This document shows, in pieces, positions 6,533 through 15,258 of a DNA stretch of 33,937 nucleotides; the first letter of the stretch is position 1; every line of letters begins with the position of its first letter. The notes under the pieces were generated by a model that saw only the letters and a program-made list of their open reading frames with translations, made no database searches and was not told the origin of the DNA. The position numbers were made by a program, and so were the translations under genes. The stretch comes from Flavobacteria bacterium RIFCSPLOWO2_12_FULL_35_11. GTDB lineage: Bacteria > Bacteroidota > Bacteroidia > Flavobacteriales > Flavobacteriaceae. Location: the NCBI GenBank assembly GCA_001800975.1, contig MGWK01000092.1, forward strand, positions 8,034 through 41,970, in the 5' to 3' direction.

Positions 6533-7753
6533 TTATTTGTATAACAAATATTTCGCCCTTACTTTTTTAAACACTTCAATTTCGGGTTGCCAGGAATTGT
6601 GTATTTCTTTGGCAGGCACGCCGTTTTTTATTTGGTTTTCCAGTTCGGTGGCTCCGGCATGGACGGTAAAGGATGTGTCAAAAAAGGACTCCGTATTGGG
6701 TGTTTTTGCATAGGCGTCGAGCAACCATGAGATGTTAACGCTGCTTATTCGATGGGTGTTTTTTAAATCGACGCCATAACACAGTTTGCCCATGTGTTTT
6801 GGAGATTTGGCACCGGCATTGGGCTGTGGCGTATAACTAAACGCAGTTTTAGGAAAAAATGGCGCGCCGTATTGCTGAAACTGATTTTCGGTTCCCCTTC
6901 CGGCATTGATGGTGGTGCCTTCAAAAAAGCCCAGACTCGGATACAAATTGATCGCCTTGTCGTTTGGCAGGTTTGGGGATGGTTTAATGGGAAGTGCGTA
7001 TTCGCTTTGGTGCACATAGTTTTTAAGGGGAATTATCGTCAAATTACAGAGGATCTTATTCTTAAGCCAATGTTCACCGTTAATCATTTGCGCGTATTCG
7101 CCAATGGTCATGCCGTACACCAGCGGAACCGGATGCATGCCCAAAAAACTGCTGTGTTCCATTTTTAAGGTAGGCCCGTCTACATAATGTCCGTTCGGAT
7201 TCGGCCGATCCAATACTAGGAGCGGAATGCCATTTTCGGCGCAAGCTTCCATGATATAATGTAGGGTAGATATATAGGTGTAAAATCGCACCCCAACATC
7301 CTGAATGTCGAAAACAACCAAATCAATTCCTATGAGCTGTTCAGCGGTAGGCTTTTTGTTTTTGCCGTACAAAGAAACAATGGACAACCCTGTTTTTAGG
7401 TCAATGCCGTCCGTCACCGCTTCGCCTGCATCCACATCACCCCGAAATCCGTGTTCCGGAGAAAATACCTTGGAAATGTTTATGCCCAATGAAAGTAGGG
7501 AATCCACCAAATGTGTATAGCCATTCTTTTTGAAGATAACACTGGTTTGATTGGCTACAATCGCTATATTTTTGCCTGCCAATAAAGGCAAATAACTTAC
7601 CGTATTGTTTGCGCCCACAACAATTTCGTGGGTAATGCCTTTTGCCTTACGGTCGATAACGGTGGTCTGTTTTTTTACGGAACAGGAATTCAAACTAAAA
7701 AACAATGTTAAAACCAATAAGAAATATGTATTTTTGAACCGCATAGAAATCAT
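6533..7753 (-). CDS. namZ: DUF1343 lipoprotein, NamZ-type exo-N-acetylmuramidase family
   Basis: A 406-residue lipoprotein whose signal peptide ends LNSC (lipobox). The next in-frame ATG at 7744 would give a compact signal peptide and is an equally good start. Conserved DUF1343 (PF07075) segments follow in order: NIAIVANQTSVI, KVFSPEHGFRGDVDAGEAV, LVVFDIQDVGVRFYTYISTL, LLVLDRPNPNGHYVDGP, and INAGRGTENQFQQYGAPF. Characterised members (NamZ) are exo-beta-N-acetylmuramidases that release MurNAc from peptidoglycan fragments during cell-wall turnover. The lipid anchor suggests action on the periplasmic side of a membrane. It is transcribed divergently from the permease at 7761 with only 7-16 bp between start codons. 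The gene symbol is by family; activity is inferred. Confidence 0.85.
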   Translation of the reverse strand: MISMRFKNTYFLLVLTLFFSLNSCSVKKQTTVIDRKAKGITHEIVVGANNTVSYLPLLAGKNIAIVANQTSVIFKKNGYTHLVDSLLSLGINISKVFSPEHGFRGDVDAGEAVTDGIDLKTGLSIVSLYGKNKKPTAEQLIGIDLVVFDIQDVGVRFYTYISTLHYIMEACAENGIPLLVLDRPNPNGHYVDGPTLKMEHSSFLGMHPVPLVYGMTIGEYAQMINGEHWLKNKILCNLTIIPLKNYVHQSEYALPIKPSPNLPNDKAINLYPSLGFFEGTTINAGRGTENQFQQYGAPFFPKTAFSYTPQPNAGAKSPKHMGKLCYGVDLKNTHRISSVNISWLLDAYAKTPNTESFFDTSFTVHAGATELENQIKNGVPAKEIHNSWQPEIEVFKKVRAKYLLYK

Positions 7754-7760
7754 AGACCAA

Positions 7761-8996
7761 TTGAATTACGAGTTATTTATTGCAAAACGCATTATTGCCG
7801 CTAAGCAATACAAAAGTAGCATTTCATCTCCAATAATAAAAATCGCGATTATTGCCATTGCAATGGGCATGGTCATTATGATGGTCTCCGTGGCCACCGG
7901 CATCGGGCTACAGAAAAAAATACGCGAAAAATTGTCGGGCTTTAACGGACATATACAAATCACGAATTTCGACGACAACAATTCGGAAATCACCTTAAAC
8001 CCGGTGTCCAAAACACAGGAGTTCTACCCGAAATTCACCACCATAGACGGCATCAAAAATGTGCAGGTTTTTGCCACCAAGGCAGGGATTATCAGGACCA
8101 AAACCGATTTTGAGGGCATTATTTTTAAGGGCGTGGGGCAAGAGTACGACTGGACTTTCTTTAAAGAATACCTCACCATAGGAAGGTTGCCCGATTTTTC
8201 CAAGGAAGTTGCCAATGAAGTGCTGATTTCCGAAGAAATCTCTAAAAGACTCGACATCCAGCTGGGCGATGAGTTTAACATCCTGTTTGTAAAGGAGGAT
8301 CCGGCAAAAGCGCCGTGGATTCGCGTGGTGACGGTGGTTGGTGTCTACAATTCCGGATTTCAGGAGTTTGATGAAAATTTTGTGATCGCCGATATCAGGC
8401 ACATTCAAAAAATGAACCGTTGGACCGCTGATGAAGTGGGCGGATTTGAAGTGTTGCTGAACAATTTCGACGAGATTCAGGAAAAAAGCGACCAGATTTA
8501 CCTGCAAACAGCCTCCACGCTAAACAGCAAAAGCGTCATAGAGAAATACCCTTCCATCTTTGAATGGATCAGTTTGTTTGACAACAATATGGTACTCATT
8601 ATCGCCATTATGATTTTGGTGGCAGGCATCAATATGATTACTGCTTTGCTGGTGCTTATTTTGGAACGGACCCAAATGGTAGGGATATTGAAGGCCCTGG
8701 GCGGCTCCAATTTCAGCATCAGAAAAATCTTTTTATACAATGCAGGCTATTTGATTCTAAAAGGATTGTTTTGGGGAAACCTCATCGGACTCACCCTGCT
8801 GTTTGCGCAAAAATACTCAGGCGTTTTAACGCTTGATCCTTCAACCTATTATGTAAACACTGTTCCTGTCCATATCGATTTTGGCTACATTGCCCTATTG
8901 AATATTGGAACCCTGTTGTTATGTCTTTCCATGTTGATCATTCCTTCCATCATCATCGCAAAAATAAGTCCGGCAAAATCTATAAAATTTGAGTAA
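7761..8996 (+). CDS. FtsX/LolC-LolE-like ABC transporter permease
   Basis: A 411-residue permease if translation starts at the TTG at 7761 (NYELFIAKRIIAAKQYKSS), where family members usually begin. The frame stays open to an ATG at 7605, but that 52-codon extension is antisense to the NamZ-like gene and has no family resemblance. TM1 is near residues 25-50 (IIKIAIIAIAMGMVIMMVS). It is followed by a large periplasmic MacB-type domain and three C-terminal helices (VLIIAIMILVAGINMITALLV onward) with the FtsX motif ILERTQMVGILKALGGS. Such permeases work with a LolD-type ATPase to move lipoproteins off the inner membrane. No ATPase gene is adjacent here, so the partner must be elsewhere. Confidence 0.85.
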   Translation: MNYELFIAKRIIAAKQYKSSISSPIIKIAIIAIAMGMVIMMVSVATGIGLQKKIREKLSGFNGHIQITNFDDNNSEITLNPVSKTQEFYPKFTTIDGIKNVQVFATKAGIIRTKTDFEGIIFKGVGQEYDWTFFKEYLTIGRLPDFSKEVANEVLISEEISKRLDIQLGDEFNILFVKEDPAKAPWIRVVTVVGVYNSGFQEFDENFVIADIRHIQKMNRWTADEVGGFEVLLNNFDEIQEKSDQIYLQTASTLNSKSVIEKYPSIFEWISLFDNNMVLIIAIMILVAGINMITALLVLILERTQMVGILKALGGSNFSIRKIFLYNAGYLILKGLFWGNLIGLTLLFAQKYSGVLTLDPSTYYVNTVPVHIDFGYIALLNIGTLLLCLSMLIIPSIIIAKISPAKSIKFE

Positions 8997-9138
8997 GGGA
9001 AATGAAAGGTTAAAGAAAAAAAGGTACGTCCCTGATATATTGTAAATCCAACAATCCAAAATACCTAATACTAGCTACCTGATAACAACCACCAGATACG
9101 ATTTGTCAAATTTTATTTTTAAATGCTTCATTTTCTTT

Positions 9139-9169
9139 TTGTTATAATAAAATAAATTAAGTAAATTTG
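9139..9169 (+). promoter_or_regulatory. rpsA promoter
   Basis: TTG at 9139-9141, a 20-nt spacer, then TAAATTTG at 9162-9169 is a perfect match to the Bacteroidota -33/-7 consensus. It predicts a leader of about 120 nt before the rpsA ATG at 9296. The rest of 8997-9295 holds no gene. Confidence 0.75.
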
Positions 9170-9295
9170 CACTCCTTTTAACGAGAGTAGATTTTAAAAG
9201 GGGTGAGAAAAAAAATAATGTAAACCAACTCTTTGCGTTATTATCGTGTAAAAATCTGGATAACAATAAGATACAAATAATTATCATCAGCAAGT

Positions 9296-11329
9296 ATGTC
9301 TGAAGAAACAAAAAATACTGAAGAGCAAAACGATGCTCCTGAAGTAAATCAAACAGCGGCGAAAGCCCAAACAGAAACTACTGAAACAGTAGCTGAAACA
9401 GTTGAGACGCCAAAAGCTGAAAAAGAAACTATTGAAGAAGTAGTTGAAACAGTTGAAGCTCCAAAAGCTGAAAAAGTGACTGAAGAAGCAGTAGTCGAAG
9501 CAGTTAAAGCTCCAAAAGCGACAAAAGCTGAAAAAGCAACTAAAGAAGAAGTAGCTGAAACAGTTGAAGCTCCAAAAGCCAAAAAAGTAAACCCAGAAGA
9601 ATTTTTAGCGAATTTTGACTGGCACATGTACGAAGAAGGTATTGAAGCAATTGACGCAGAAAACCTAAAATCTTTTGAAGCAGCTTTAGAAGTTACCTTA
9701 GGAATTGTTAGTGAACGTGAAGTAATTGAAGGTATTGTTGTAAGAAAAACAGACCGTGAAGCAATTATTGACATCAATGCAAAATCTGAAGGTGTTATTT
9801 CATTGAACGAATTTCGTTACAACCCTAATTTAGCCGTTGGAGACAAGGTTGAAGTTTTGGTTGATAGAAGAGAAGACAATACCGGTCAATTGGTATTATC
9901 TCACAAAAAAGCAAGAGTTATTAAAGCTTGGGATCGTGTAAACAATGCACATGAAACAGGTGAAGTAGTTAACGGTTTCGTTAAATGCAGAACTCGTGGC
10001 GGTATGATTGTAGATGTTTTCGGAATCGAAGCATTCTTGCCAGGTTCTCAAATTGATGTTAAACCAATTAGAGATTACGATCAATATGTTGAAAAAACAA
10101 TGGAATTCAAAGTGGTGAAAATCAACCATGAATTTAAAAACGTTGTGGTTTCCCATAAAGCGCTTATTGAAGCCGATATTGAAGTTCAAAAGAAAGAAAT
10201 TATTGGTAAATTAGAAAAGGGCCAAGTATTGGAAGGTGTTGTTAAAAACATTACTTCATACGGCGTTTTTGTTGATTTAGGTGGTGTTGACGGATTAATT
10301 CACATTACAGATTTATCTTGGTCAAGAATCAATCACCCAAGTGAAGTGGTTGAATTAGATCAAGTATTAAATGTTGTAATTCTTGATTTTGATGATGAAA
10401 AAACAAGAATTCAATTAGGATTAAAACAATTAAATAAACATCCTTGGGAAGCTTTAGACCCTAATATTAAAGTAGGTGACACTGTTAAAGGTAAAGTAGT
10501 TGTACTTGCTGATTACGGTGCATTTATTGAAGTTTCTAAAGGTGTTGAAGGATTGATCCACGTTTCTGAAATGTCTTGGTCAACTCATTTACGTTCAGCT
10601 CAGGATTTCGTGTCTGTAGGCGACGAAGTGGAAGCTCAAGTATTGACTTTAGACAGAGATGAAAGAAAAATGTCTTTAGGAATTAAACAATTGCACCCAG
10701 ATCCTTGGACCAACATTGCAGAAAAATACCCAGTAGGTTCAGTTCACACCGGTACGGTGCGTAACTACACAAACTTTGGTGTTTTTGTTGAATTGGAAGA
10801 AGGTATTGACGGTTTGGTTTACATTTCTGACCTTTCTTGGACCAAAAAAATTAAACATCCATCAGACTTCGTTTCTGTAGGTGATAAATTGGAAGTTCAA
10901 GTGTTGGAATTGGATGTTGAAGGACGTAAATTGAATTTAGGTCACAAACAAACCAATGAAAATCCTTGGGATGCTCATGAAGAGAAATTTGCAATCGATT
11001 CAATTCACGAAGGAACTGTAAAAGATAAAAGCGATAAAGGATTGATAGTTGCATTGGAAGACAATGTTGAAGCATTTGTTCCAAGTCGTTTTATCATAAA
11101 AGAAGATGGTTCTAAATTGGCTAAAGGCGATGTTGCTCAATTCAAAGTGATTGAGTTCAACAAAGAATTTAGACGTATTGTAGCTTCACATACCTCAATT
11201 TTTAAAGCTCAAGAAGAGAAAAATGTTAAAGTAGCACAACAAAAAAGTGTTGATACTGCCGAAAAAACTACTCTTGGCGATATAGGTGGTGATCTTGCCG
11301 CATTGAAGAAAAAAATGGAAGGAAACTAA
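9296..11329 (+). CDS. rpsA: 30S ribosomal protein S1
   Basis: A 677-residue protein with six S1 RNA-binding domains beginning near residues 141, 221, 311, 396, 482 and 570. Domains 3-5 are the most regular (YGVFVDLGGVDGLIHITDLSW; YGAFIEVSKGVEGLIHVSEMSW; FGVFVELEEGIDGLVYISDLSW). S1 binds mRNA and helps deliver it to the 30S subunit, important in Bacteroidota where Shine-Dalgarno sequences are rare. About the first 100 residues are an acidic, Ala/Glu/Lys-rich extension with repeats of the type ETVEAPKAEK. Such an extension is absent from the E. coli form (557 aa). A strong promoter lies upstream and a perfect terminator downstream, so the gene is probably monocistronic. Confidence 0.97.
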   Translation: MSEETKNTEEQNDAPEVNQTAAKAQTETTETVAETVETPKAEKETIEEVVETVEAPKAEKVTEEAVVEAVKAPKATKAEKATKEEVAETVEAPKAKKVNPEEFLANFDWHMYEEGIEAIDAENLKSFEAALEVTLGIVSEREVIEGIVVRKTDREAIIDINAKSEGVISLNEFRYNPNLAVGDKVEVLVDRREDNTGQLVLSHKKARVIKAWDRVNNAHETGEVVNGFVKCRTRGGMIVDVFGIEAFLPGSQIDVKPIRDYDQYVEKTMEFKVVKINHEFKNVVVSHKALIEADIEVQKKEIIGKLEKGQVLEGVVKNITSYGVFVDLGGVDGLIHITDLSWSRINHPSEVVELDQVLNVVILDFDDEKTRIQLGLKQLNKHPWEALDPNIKVGDTVKGKVVVLADYGAFIEVSKGVEGLIHVSEMSWSTHLRSAQDFVSVGDEVEAQVLTLDRDERKMSLGIKQLHPDPWTNIAEKYPVGSVHTGTVRNYTNFGVFVELEEGIDGLVYISDLSWTKKIKHPSDFVSVGDKLEVQVLELDVEGRKLNLGHKQTNENPWDAHEEKFAIDSIHEGTVKDKSDKGLIVALEDNVEAFVPSRFIIKEDGSKLAKGDVAQFKVIEFNKEFRRIVASHTSIFKAQEEKNVKVAQQKSVDTAEKTTLGDIGGDLAALKKKMEGN

Positions 11330-11350
11330 TTCCTAATTCATTTTAAAATA

Positions 11351-11388
11351 AAAAAAGGCTGCATCAAATTTGATGCAGCCTTTTTTAT
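11351..11388 (+). terminator. rpsA terminator
   Basis: A 24-base perfect palindrome (11357-11380, GGCTGCATCAAA and its complement), flanked by an A-run before and TTTTTT after. It lies 21 bp past the rpsA stop. Confidence 0.92.
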
Positions 11389-11403
11389 TACAACCATAAA
11401 AAT

Positions 11404-11411
11404 TATCTTTG
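11404..11411 (+). promoter_or_regulatory. -7 element of glmM promoter
   Basis: TATCTTTG matches TAnnTTTG and is 18 bp before the glmM ATG. No TTTG is found at -33, where the T-run of the rpsA terminator lies instead. Confidence 0.5.
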
Positions 11412-11429
11412 TTGCACTAAATTCAAAAA

Positions 11430-12815
11430 ATGTCATTAATAAAATCAATCTCAGGAATCAGAGGCACTATCGGCGGCCAGGTAAATACCAATTTAACCCC
11501 AATAGACACCGTAAAATTTGCCGCGGCTTATGGTATGTGGCTTAAAAATCATACAAATAAAAAGGAACTTACCGTAATCTTGGGCAGAGATGCCAGAATT
11601 TCGGGAAAAATGGTCAGCAGTTTGGTAGCAAACACTTTAGTGGGTTTGGGAATAAACGTAACCGACATCGGCTTGTCAACCACACCAACAGTTGAATTGG
11701 CTGTGATGCTTGATGCTGCTGACGGCGGAATTATTATCACTGCAAGCCACAATCCGAAACAATGGAACGCCTTAAAATTATTGAACCATAAAGGTGAATT
11801 TTTAAGTGCATTGGATGGGGAAGAGGTGTTGGGAATTGCAGAAAATGACGGCTATATTTTTGCAGAAGTAGATGATTTAGGCAAGTATAGAAAGAAAGCA
11901 AATTATATTAATAAACACATTCATGAAGTATTAAATTTAAAATTGGTGGATGTGGAAGCCATAAAAAAAGCCAATTTTAAAGTGGTGCTCGATGCCGTAA
12001 ATTCAACCGGTGGCATTGCAATTCCGCCTTTATTGGAGAAATTGGGCGTTCAATGTGTTGAATTGTATTGTGAGCCTAACGGAGAATTTCCCCACAATCC
12101 GGAACCTTTAAAAGAGCATTTAACCGATATATCAGAATTGGTGGTTAAAGAAAAAGCAGATTTAGGAATTGTGGTTGATCCCGATGTAGACAGGCTGGCC
12201 CTTATTTGTGAAGACGGTTCTATGTTTGGGGAAGAATATACGTTGGTTGCCTGTGCAGATTATGTGTTGGGTAAAACTAAAGGAAATACAGTATCCAATT
12301 TGTCATCGTCAAGAGCTTTAAGAGACGTAACGTTAAAACATGGCGGCAAGTATCAGGCTAGCGCGGTAGGGGAAGTAAATGTGGTGGAATTAATGAAAGC
12401 GACCAATGCGGTAATTGGAGGGGAAGGAAATGGTGGCATTATTTATCCGGAGTCGCATTACGGAAGAGATTCATTGGTTGGTATTGCATTATTTCTGTCG
12501 CGTTTGGCAAATTCAAAAGTTTCCTGCAAACAATTACGAGACAGTTATCCGGCTTATTTTATGAGCAAAAATAAAATTGAGTTAACGCCAAAAATCAATG
12601 TTGATGAAATACTAAGCACCATTGCAGCCAATTATAAAAATGAAGACGTGATTACGGTTGACGGCGTTAAAATTAATTTTGAAACCGAATGGGTGCATTT
12701 AAGAAAATCGAATACAGAACCAATTATCAGGATTTATACCGAAAGCACTTCGCAACAAAGTGCTGATGATTTGGCAAACAGATTTATTGCTGAAATTAGC
12801 CAATTAACCAATTAG
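11430..12815 (+). CDS. glmM: Phosphoglucosamine mutase / phosphohexomutase
   Basis: A 461-residue alpha-D-phosphohexomutase. Four signature regions are present: the phosphoserine loop TASHNP with Ser106, the metal-binding loop DPDVDR (250-255), the sugar-binding GGEGNGGIIYP loop, and the phosphate-binding RKSNTEPIIRIY near the C-terminus. GlmM converts glucosamine-6-phosphate to glucosamine-1-phosphate for UDP-GlcNAc, feeding peptidoglycan and lipid A. The GEGNGG variant of the sugar loop fits GlmM or a related mutase acting on other hexose phosphates, so the substrate is inferred. It starts 100 bp after rpsA but is separated from it by a strong terminator. Confidence 0.88.
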   Translation: MSLIKSISGIRGTIGGQVNTNLTPIDTVKFAAAYGMWLKNHTNKKELTVILGRDARISGKMVSSLVANTLVGLGINVTDIGLSTTPTVELAVMLDAADGGIIITASHNPKQWNALKLLNHKGEFLSALDGEEVLGIAENDGYIFAEVDDLGKYRKKANYINKHIHEVLNLKLVDVEAIKKANFKVVLDAVNSTGGIAIPPLLEKLGVQCVELYCEPNGEFPHNPEPLKEHLTDISELVVKEKADLGIVVDPDVDRLALICEDGSMFGEEYTLVACADYVLGKTKGNTVSNLSSSRALRDVTLKHGGKYQASAVGEVNVVELMKATNAVIGGEGNGGIIYPESHYGRDSLVGIALFLSRLANSKVSCKQLRDSYPAYFMSKNKIELTPKINVDEILSTIAANYKNEDVITVDGVKINFETEWVHLRKSNTEPIIRIYTESTSQQSADDLANRFIAEISQLTN

Positions 12816-12900
12816 CCAATGAAGAATTATAGAATTTATAGAATAGAGATAAGAGAAAAGAGACTAAAAAACAATTAAACGATTACACAATTCAACAAAA
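12796..12900 (+). repeat. Dispersed intergenic repeat, family 2, copy A
   Basis: An AT-rich segment built of AATTAGCCAATTAACC-like words, then GAATAGAGATAAGAGAAAAG, AGACTAAA and AAACGATTACACAATTCAAC. The same words in the same order occur inverted at 22480-22615. The first part overlaps the last codons of glmM. Confidence 0.55.
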
Positions 12901-12921
12901 TTAACAATTGTCAATTATCAA

Positions 12922-13806
12922 TTATTTTGGTGCTTTATCTCTGTGTTTGAATCGTTTATGAGTCCAGAAATAGTATTCTGGCTGTGTGCGAATTTGTTTT
13001 TCAACTTTTTCTAAAAAAATATCGGTCAATTCATAATCGGGGAATTTTTGGGCTTCATTGGTAATTAAACTAAAAGAAGTTTCATAATAGCCCCGTTTTA
13101 TTTTTTTCGTTTCAATATAAACTATATTCATATTAAATCTTTTTGCCAGCATTTCTGCACCGGTATGTATGGGCACTTTTACTCCTAAAAATTCACTCCA
13201 GTAAAATGTTTTGGAAAGTTGGGGAGACTGATCGCTTAGCAAACCGTACATCGCCTGAATATGGTTCTTATGATTGTGTTTAATTTCAGCAATTATTTTT
13301 GAAGTCTGGATTAAATGCGTGCCGAACTTGGCTCTTGATTTTATGATCTTTTCATTGAAATAAGGGTTTGCAACTTTGGTAAAAGCCGCATATCCTTTAT
13401 ATTTAACAAAAGCATCCAAACTCATAATCCATTCCCAATTGGCATAATGCGGCCCTGTAAGCATTACACTTTTGCCATCTTTATATAATTCTTCAAAAAA
13501 TTCAAGATTTGTGAATTTATATCGCTTGTAAACTTCCTGTTTAGATACTGTGAAGAATTTTATCATTTCAATAAAAACATCAGCAAAATGATGGTAAAAC
13601 TTTTTGCTTATTCCAGTAATTTCTTCATCAGATTTTTCTGGAAATGTCAGCTTTAAATTGGATAAAACTACCTTTTTTCGGTAGCCAATTACATAATACA
13701 CCAATAAATAAACCCCATCTGAAATGCCGTATAAAATACGAAAAGGCAACATTGAAAGAAGCCAAATTAATGGATAAACCAATATGTAAACTAATAAATT
13801 CACCAT
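12922..13806 (-). CDS. LpxL/HtrB-like lipid A biosynthesis acyltransferase
   Basis: A 294-residue protein with one N-terminal hydrophobic anchor (residues 3-27, VNLLVYILVYPLIWLLSMLP) and the catalytic HX4E motif, His120 and Glu125, in GPHYANWEW. Further family segments are GLLSDQSP and HTGAEMLAKRFNMNIVYIE. Such enzymes transfer an acyl chain from acyl-ACP to a lipid A precursor at the cytoplasmic face of the inner membrane (PF03279). The length is normal for the family. It is divergent from the rhomboid gene, with just over 100 bp between start codons for both promoters. Confidence 0.88.
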   Translation of the reverse strand: MVNLLVYILVYPLIWLLSMLPFRILYGISDGVYLLVYYVIGYRKKVVLSNLKLTFPEKSDEEITGISKKFYHHFADVFIEMIKFFTVSKQEVYKRYKFTNLEFFEELYKDGKSVMLTGPHYANWEWIMSLDAFVKYKGYAAFTKVANPYFNEKIIKSRAKFGTHLIQTSKIIAEIKHNHKNHIQAMYGLLSDQSPQLSKTFYWSEFLGVKVPIHTGAEMLAKRFNMNIVYIETKKIKRGYYETSFSLITNEAQKFPDYELTDIFLEKVEKQIRTQPEYYFWTHKRFKHRDKAPK

Positions 13807-13913
13807 AAGGATGCAAATATCGCATTTAATTTTTAAATATTTTTTTATTGGCGCTTAAACAAAGAAACGGTATCGGCAATTTTTTATACTTTCGCTATTT
13901 AAAATTTAGAAGC

Positions 13914-14558
13914 ATGAATATAGACAGGGTACTTTTAATACTTATTGCTGCAAATGTGATGATTTCCATTAAAGGATTTAGTGACGACCTGTTTTTTGAT
14001 AAATATAAATTCCAGATTGGTGCAGTTATAAGAGGTGAAAAAGTAAGGATGCTTTCATCGGCATTTTTACATGTTGATTATCTTCACCTAATTTTAAATA
14101 TGTATGTTTTATATATTTTTGCCCCTGTAATTATACTTAATCTAGGTATAATTAAGTTTTTGATATTGTATTTTGGGAGTTTGCTTGCAGGAAGTATCTT
14201 AACGCTCAGTTATCATAAAAAAGAATTGTATTATACTGCAGTGGGTGCTTCAGGAGCTGTTGCGGGCATTATTTATGCAGGTATTTTATTAAACCCCGAT
14301 ATGAAATTGATTATGTTTCCGCTACCAATTCCAATTCCTGGTTATATTTTCGGTATTGGTTATTTGGTGTATTCTATTTACGGAATGAAAAATAAAGTGG
14401 GTAATATTGGGCATGCGGCACATTTAGGAGGGTCTATTGGCGGTTATGCGTTGATGTTATTGGTTTATCCGGAAGTGTTTACAAACAGCACGTCAACAGT
14501 TATTTTATTGGGTATACCAATTGTGCTCTTGTTATTATTCGGAAAAAGATTTATATAA
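13914..14558 (+). CDS. Rhomboid-family intramembrane serine protease
   Basis: The ATG at 13914 gives 214 residues. An upstream in-frame start at 13848 would add 22 non-conserved residues and overlap the promoter region. Six or so membrane helices carry the catalytic elements: His58 and Asn62 (HLILNMY), Ser113 in GASGA, and His170 in HAAHLGG. Ser and His form the catalytic dyad that cleaves transmembrane substrates within the bilayer. The substrate is unknown. A terminator follows directly, overlapping the stop codon. Confidence 0.9.
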   Translation: MNIDRVLLILIAANVMISIKGFSDDLFFDKYKFQIGAVIRGEKVRMLSSAFLHVDYLHLILNMYVLYIFAPVIILNLGIIKFLILYFGSLLAGSILTLSYHKKELYYTAVGASGAVAGIIYAGILLNPDMKLIMFPLPIPIPGYIFGIGYLVYSIYGMKNKVGNIGHAAHLGGSIGGYALMLLVYPEVFTNSTSTVILLGIPIVLLLLFGKRFI

Positions 14559-14588
14559 AAAAAGCCAAACGAAAGTTTGGCTTTTTTT
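14557..14588. terminator. Bidirectional terminator between rhomboid gene and tRNA-Gly
   Basis: An 8-bp stem AGCCAAAC/GTTTGGCT with a GAAA loop (14563-14582) is flanked by an A-run on the left and a T-run on the right. It can stop the rhomboid transcript on the plus strand and tRNA-Gly on the minus strand. Confidence 0.9.
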
Positions 14589-14589
14589 G

Positions 14590-14662
14590 AGCGAGAGACC
14601 GGGCTCGAACCGGCGACAGTCAGCTTGGAAGGCTGAAGCTCTACCAACTGAGCTACTCTCGC
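14590..14662 (-). tRNA. tRNA-Gly (anticodon UCC)
   Basis: On the minus strand the acceptor GCGAGAG pairs with CTCTCGC. The D-arm reads TAGCTCAGTTGGTAGAGC, the anticodon loop CTTCCAA has anticodon TCC, and the T-arm is GCCGGTTCGAGCCCGGT. CCA is not encoded. Confidence 0.95.
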
Positions 14663-14718
14663 AAATGCTTGGCAAATATACAATCCTTTTAGACTTTTAC
14701 AAACATTTTTTAAGAATT

Positions 14719-15144
14719 TTAAAACTTTTTTAAGTAATGGTATCCCAATTTTTTATAGCCAAGGTTCTCATAAAACTTGTGCGATTTCACGTTCTCAATA
14801 TAGGTATTTAATTCAGAGGCTTCATAACCAATGCTTTGTGCGTAATTGAAAATCCATTCAAATAATTTTTCCCCCAATCCTTTATTTCTGTGATTTTTGC
14901 CAATCACCACATGATCAGGCTCAACAGTTTTTCCGCAATAGTGCCTTGTCAAAAACCAAAGTCCGCTAATACCAACCAATTCTTCATTTAAAAACACGCC
15001 AACACATTCATAATGCTGTGTTGTCATTTCCAACAAGCGTTCTTTTAACACAATTTCGGGCGTATTTGTGTTCAATTCCCTTAGCAGCGGCAAAATTGCA
15101 ACTATATTTTCTTTCTCAATTAATTTAATTTCAAGATGTTCCAT
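14719..15144 (-). CDS. GNAT-family N-acetyltransferase
   Basis: A 141-residue single-domain protein of the acetyl-CoA-dependent GNAT fold (PF00583). The acetyl-CoA pyrophosphate loop is GKNHRNKGLGEKLFEW (motif A, Q/RxxGxG/A type) and motif B is AYENLGYKK-like at the C-terminus (SHKFYENLGYKKLGYHYLK). The substrate is unknown. It is a stand-alone gene on the minus strand next to tRNA-Gly. The second GNAT gene is divergent to its right and not closely similar, so it is not a recent duplicate. Confidence 0.88.
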   Translation of the reverse strand: MEHLEIKLIEKENIVAILPLLRELNTNTPEIVLKERLLEMTTQHYECVGVFLNEELVGISGLWFLTRHYCGKTVEPDHVVIGKNHRNKGLGEKLFEWIFNYAQSIGYEASELNTYIENVKSHKFYENLGYKKLGYHYLKKF

Positions 15145-15258
15145 ATTAATAGTAAATTAGCATCATTCATGTCAATAGTATGAAAATAATTTCAGAAAAA
15201 GAATTGTTTCCGTTATTATGTGAACAATCCCAATAAATTAAAAAATATATTCAAAGCA

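Noticed and set aside
7605-7760. Upstream extension of the permease
   Set aside because: It is antisense to the NamZ-like signal peptide region and has no family resemblance; TTG at 7761 fits family starts.
7995-8507. Long antisense frame (170 codons) within the permease gene
   Set aside because: It is a shadow of a gene with strong codon bias; no domain or signal is visible.
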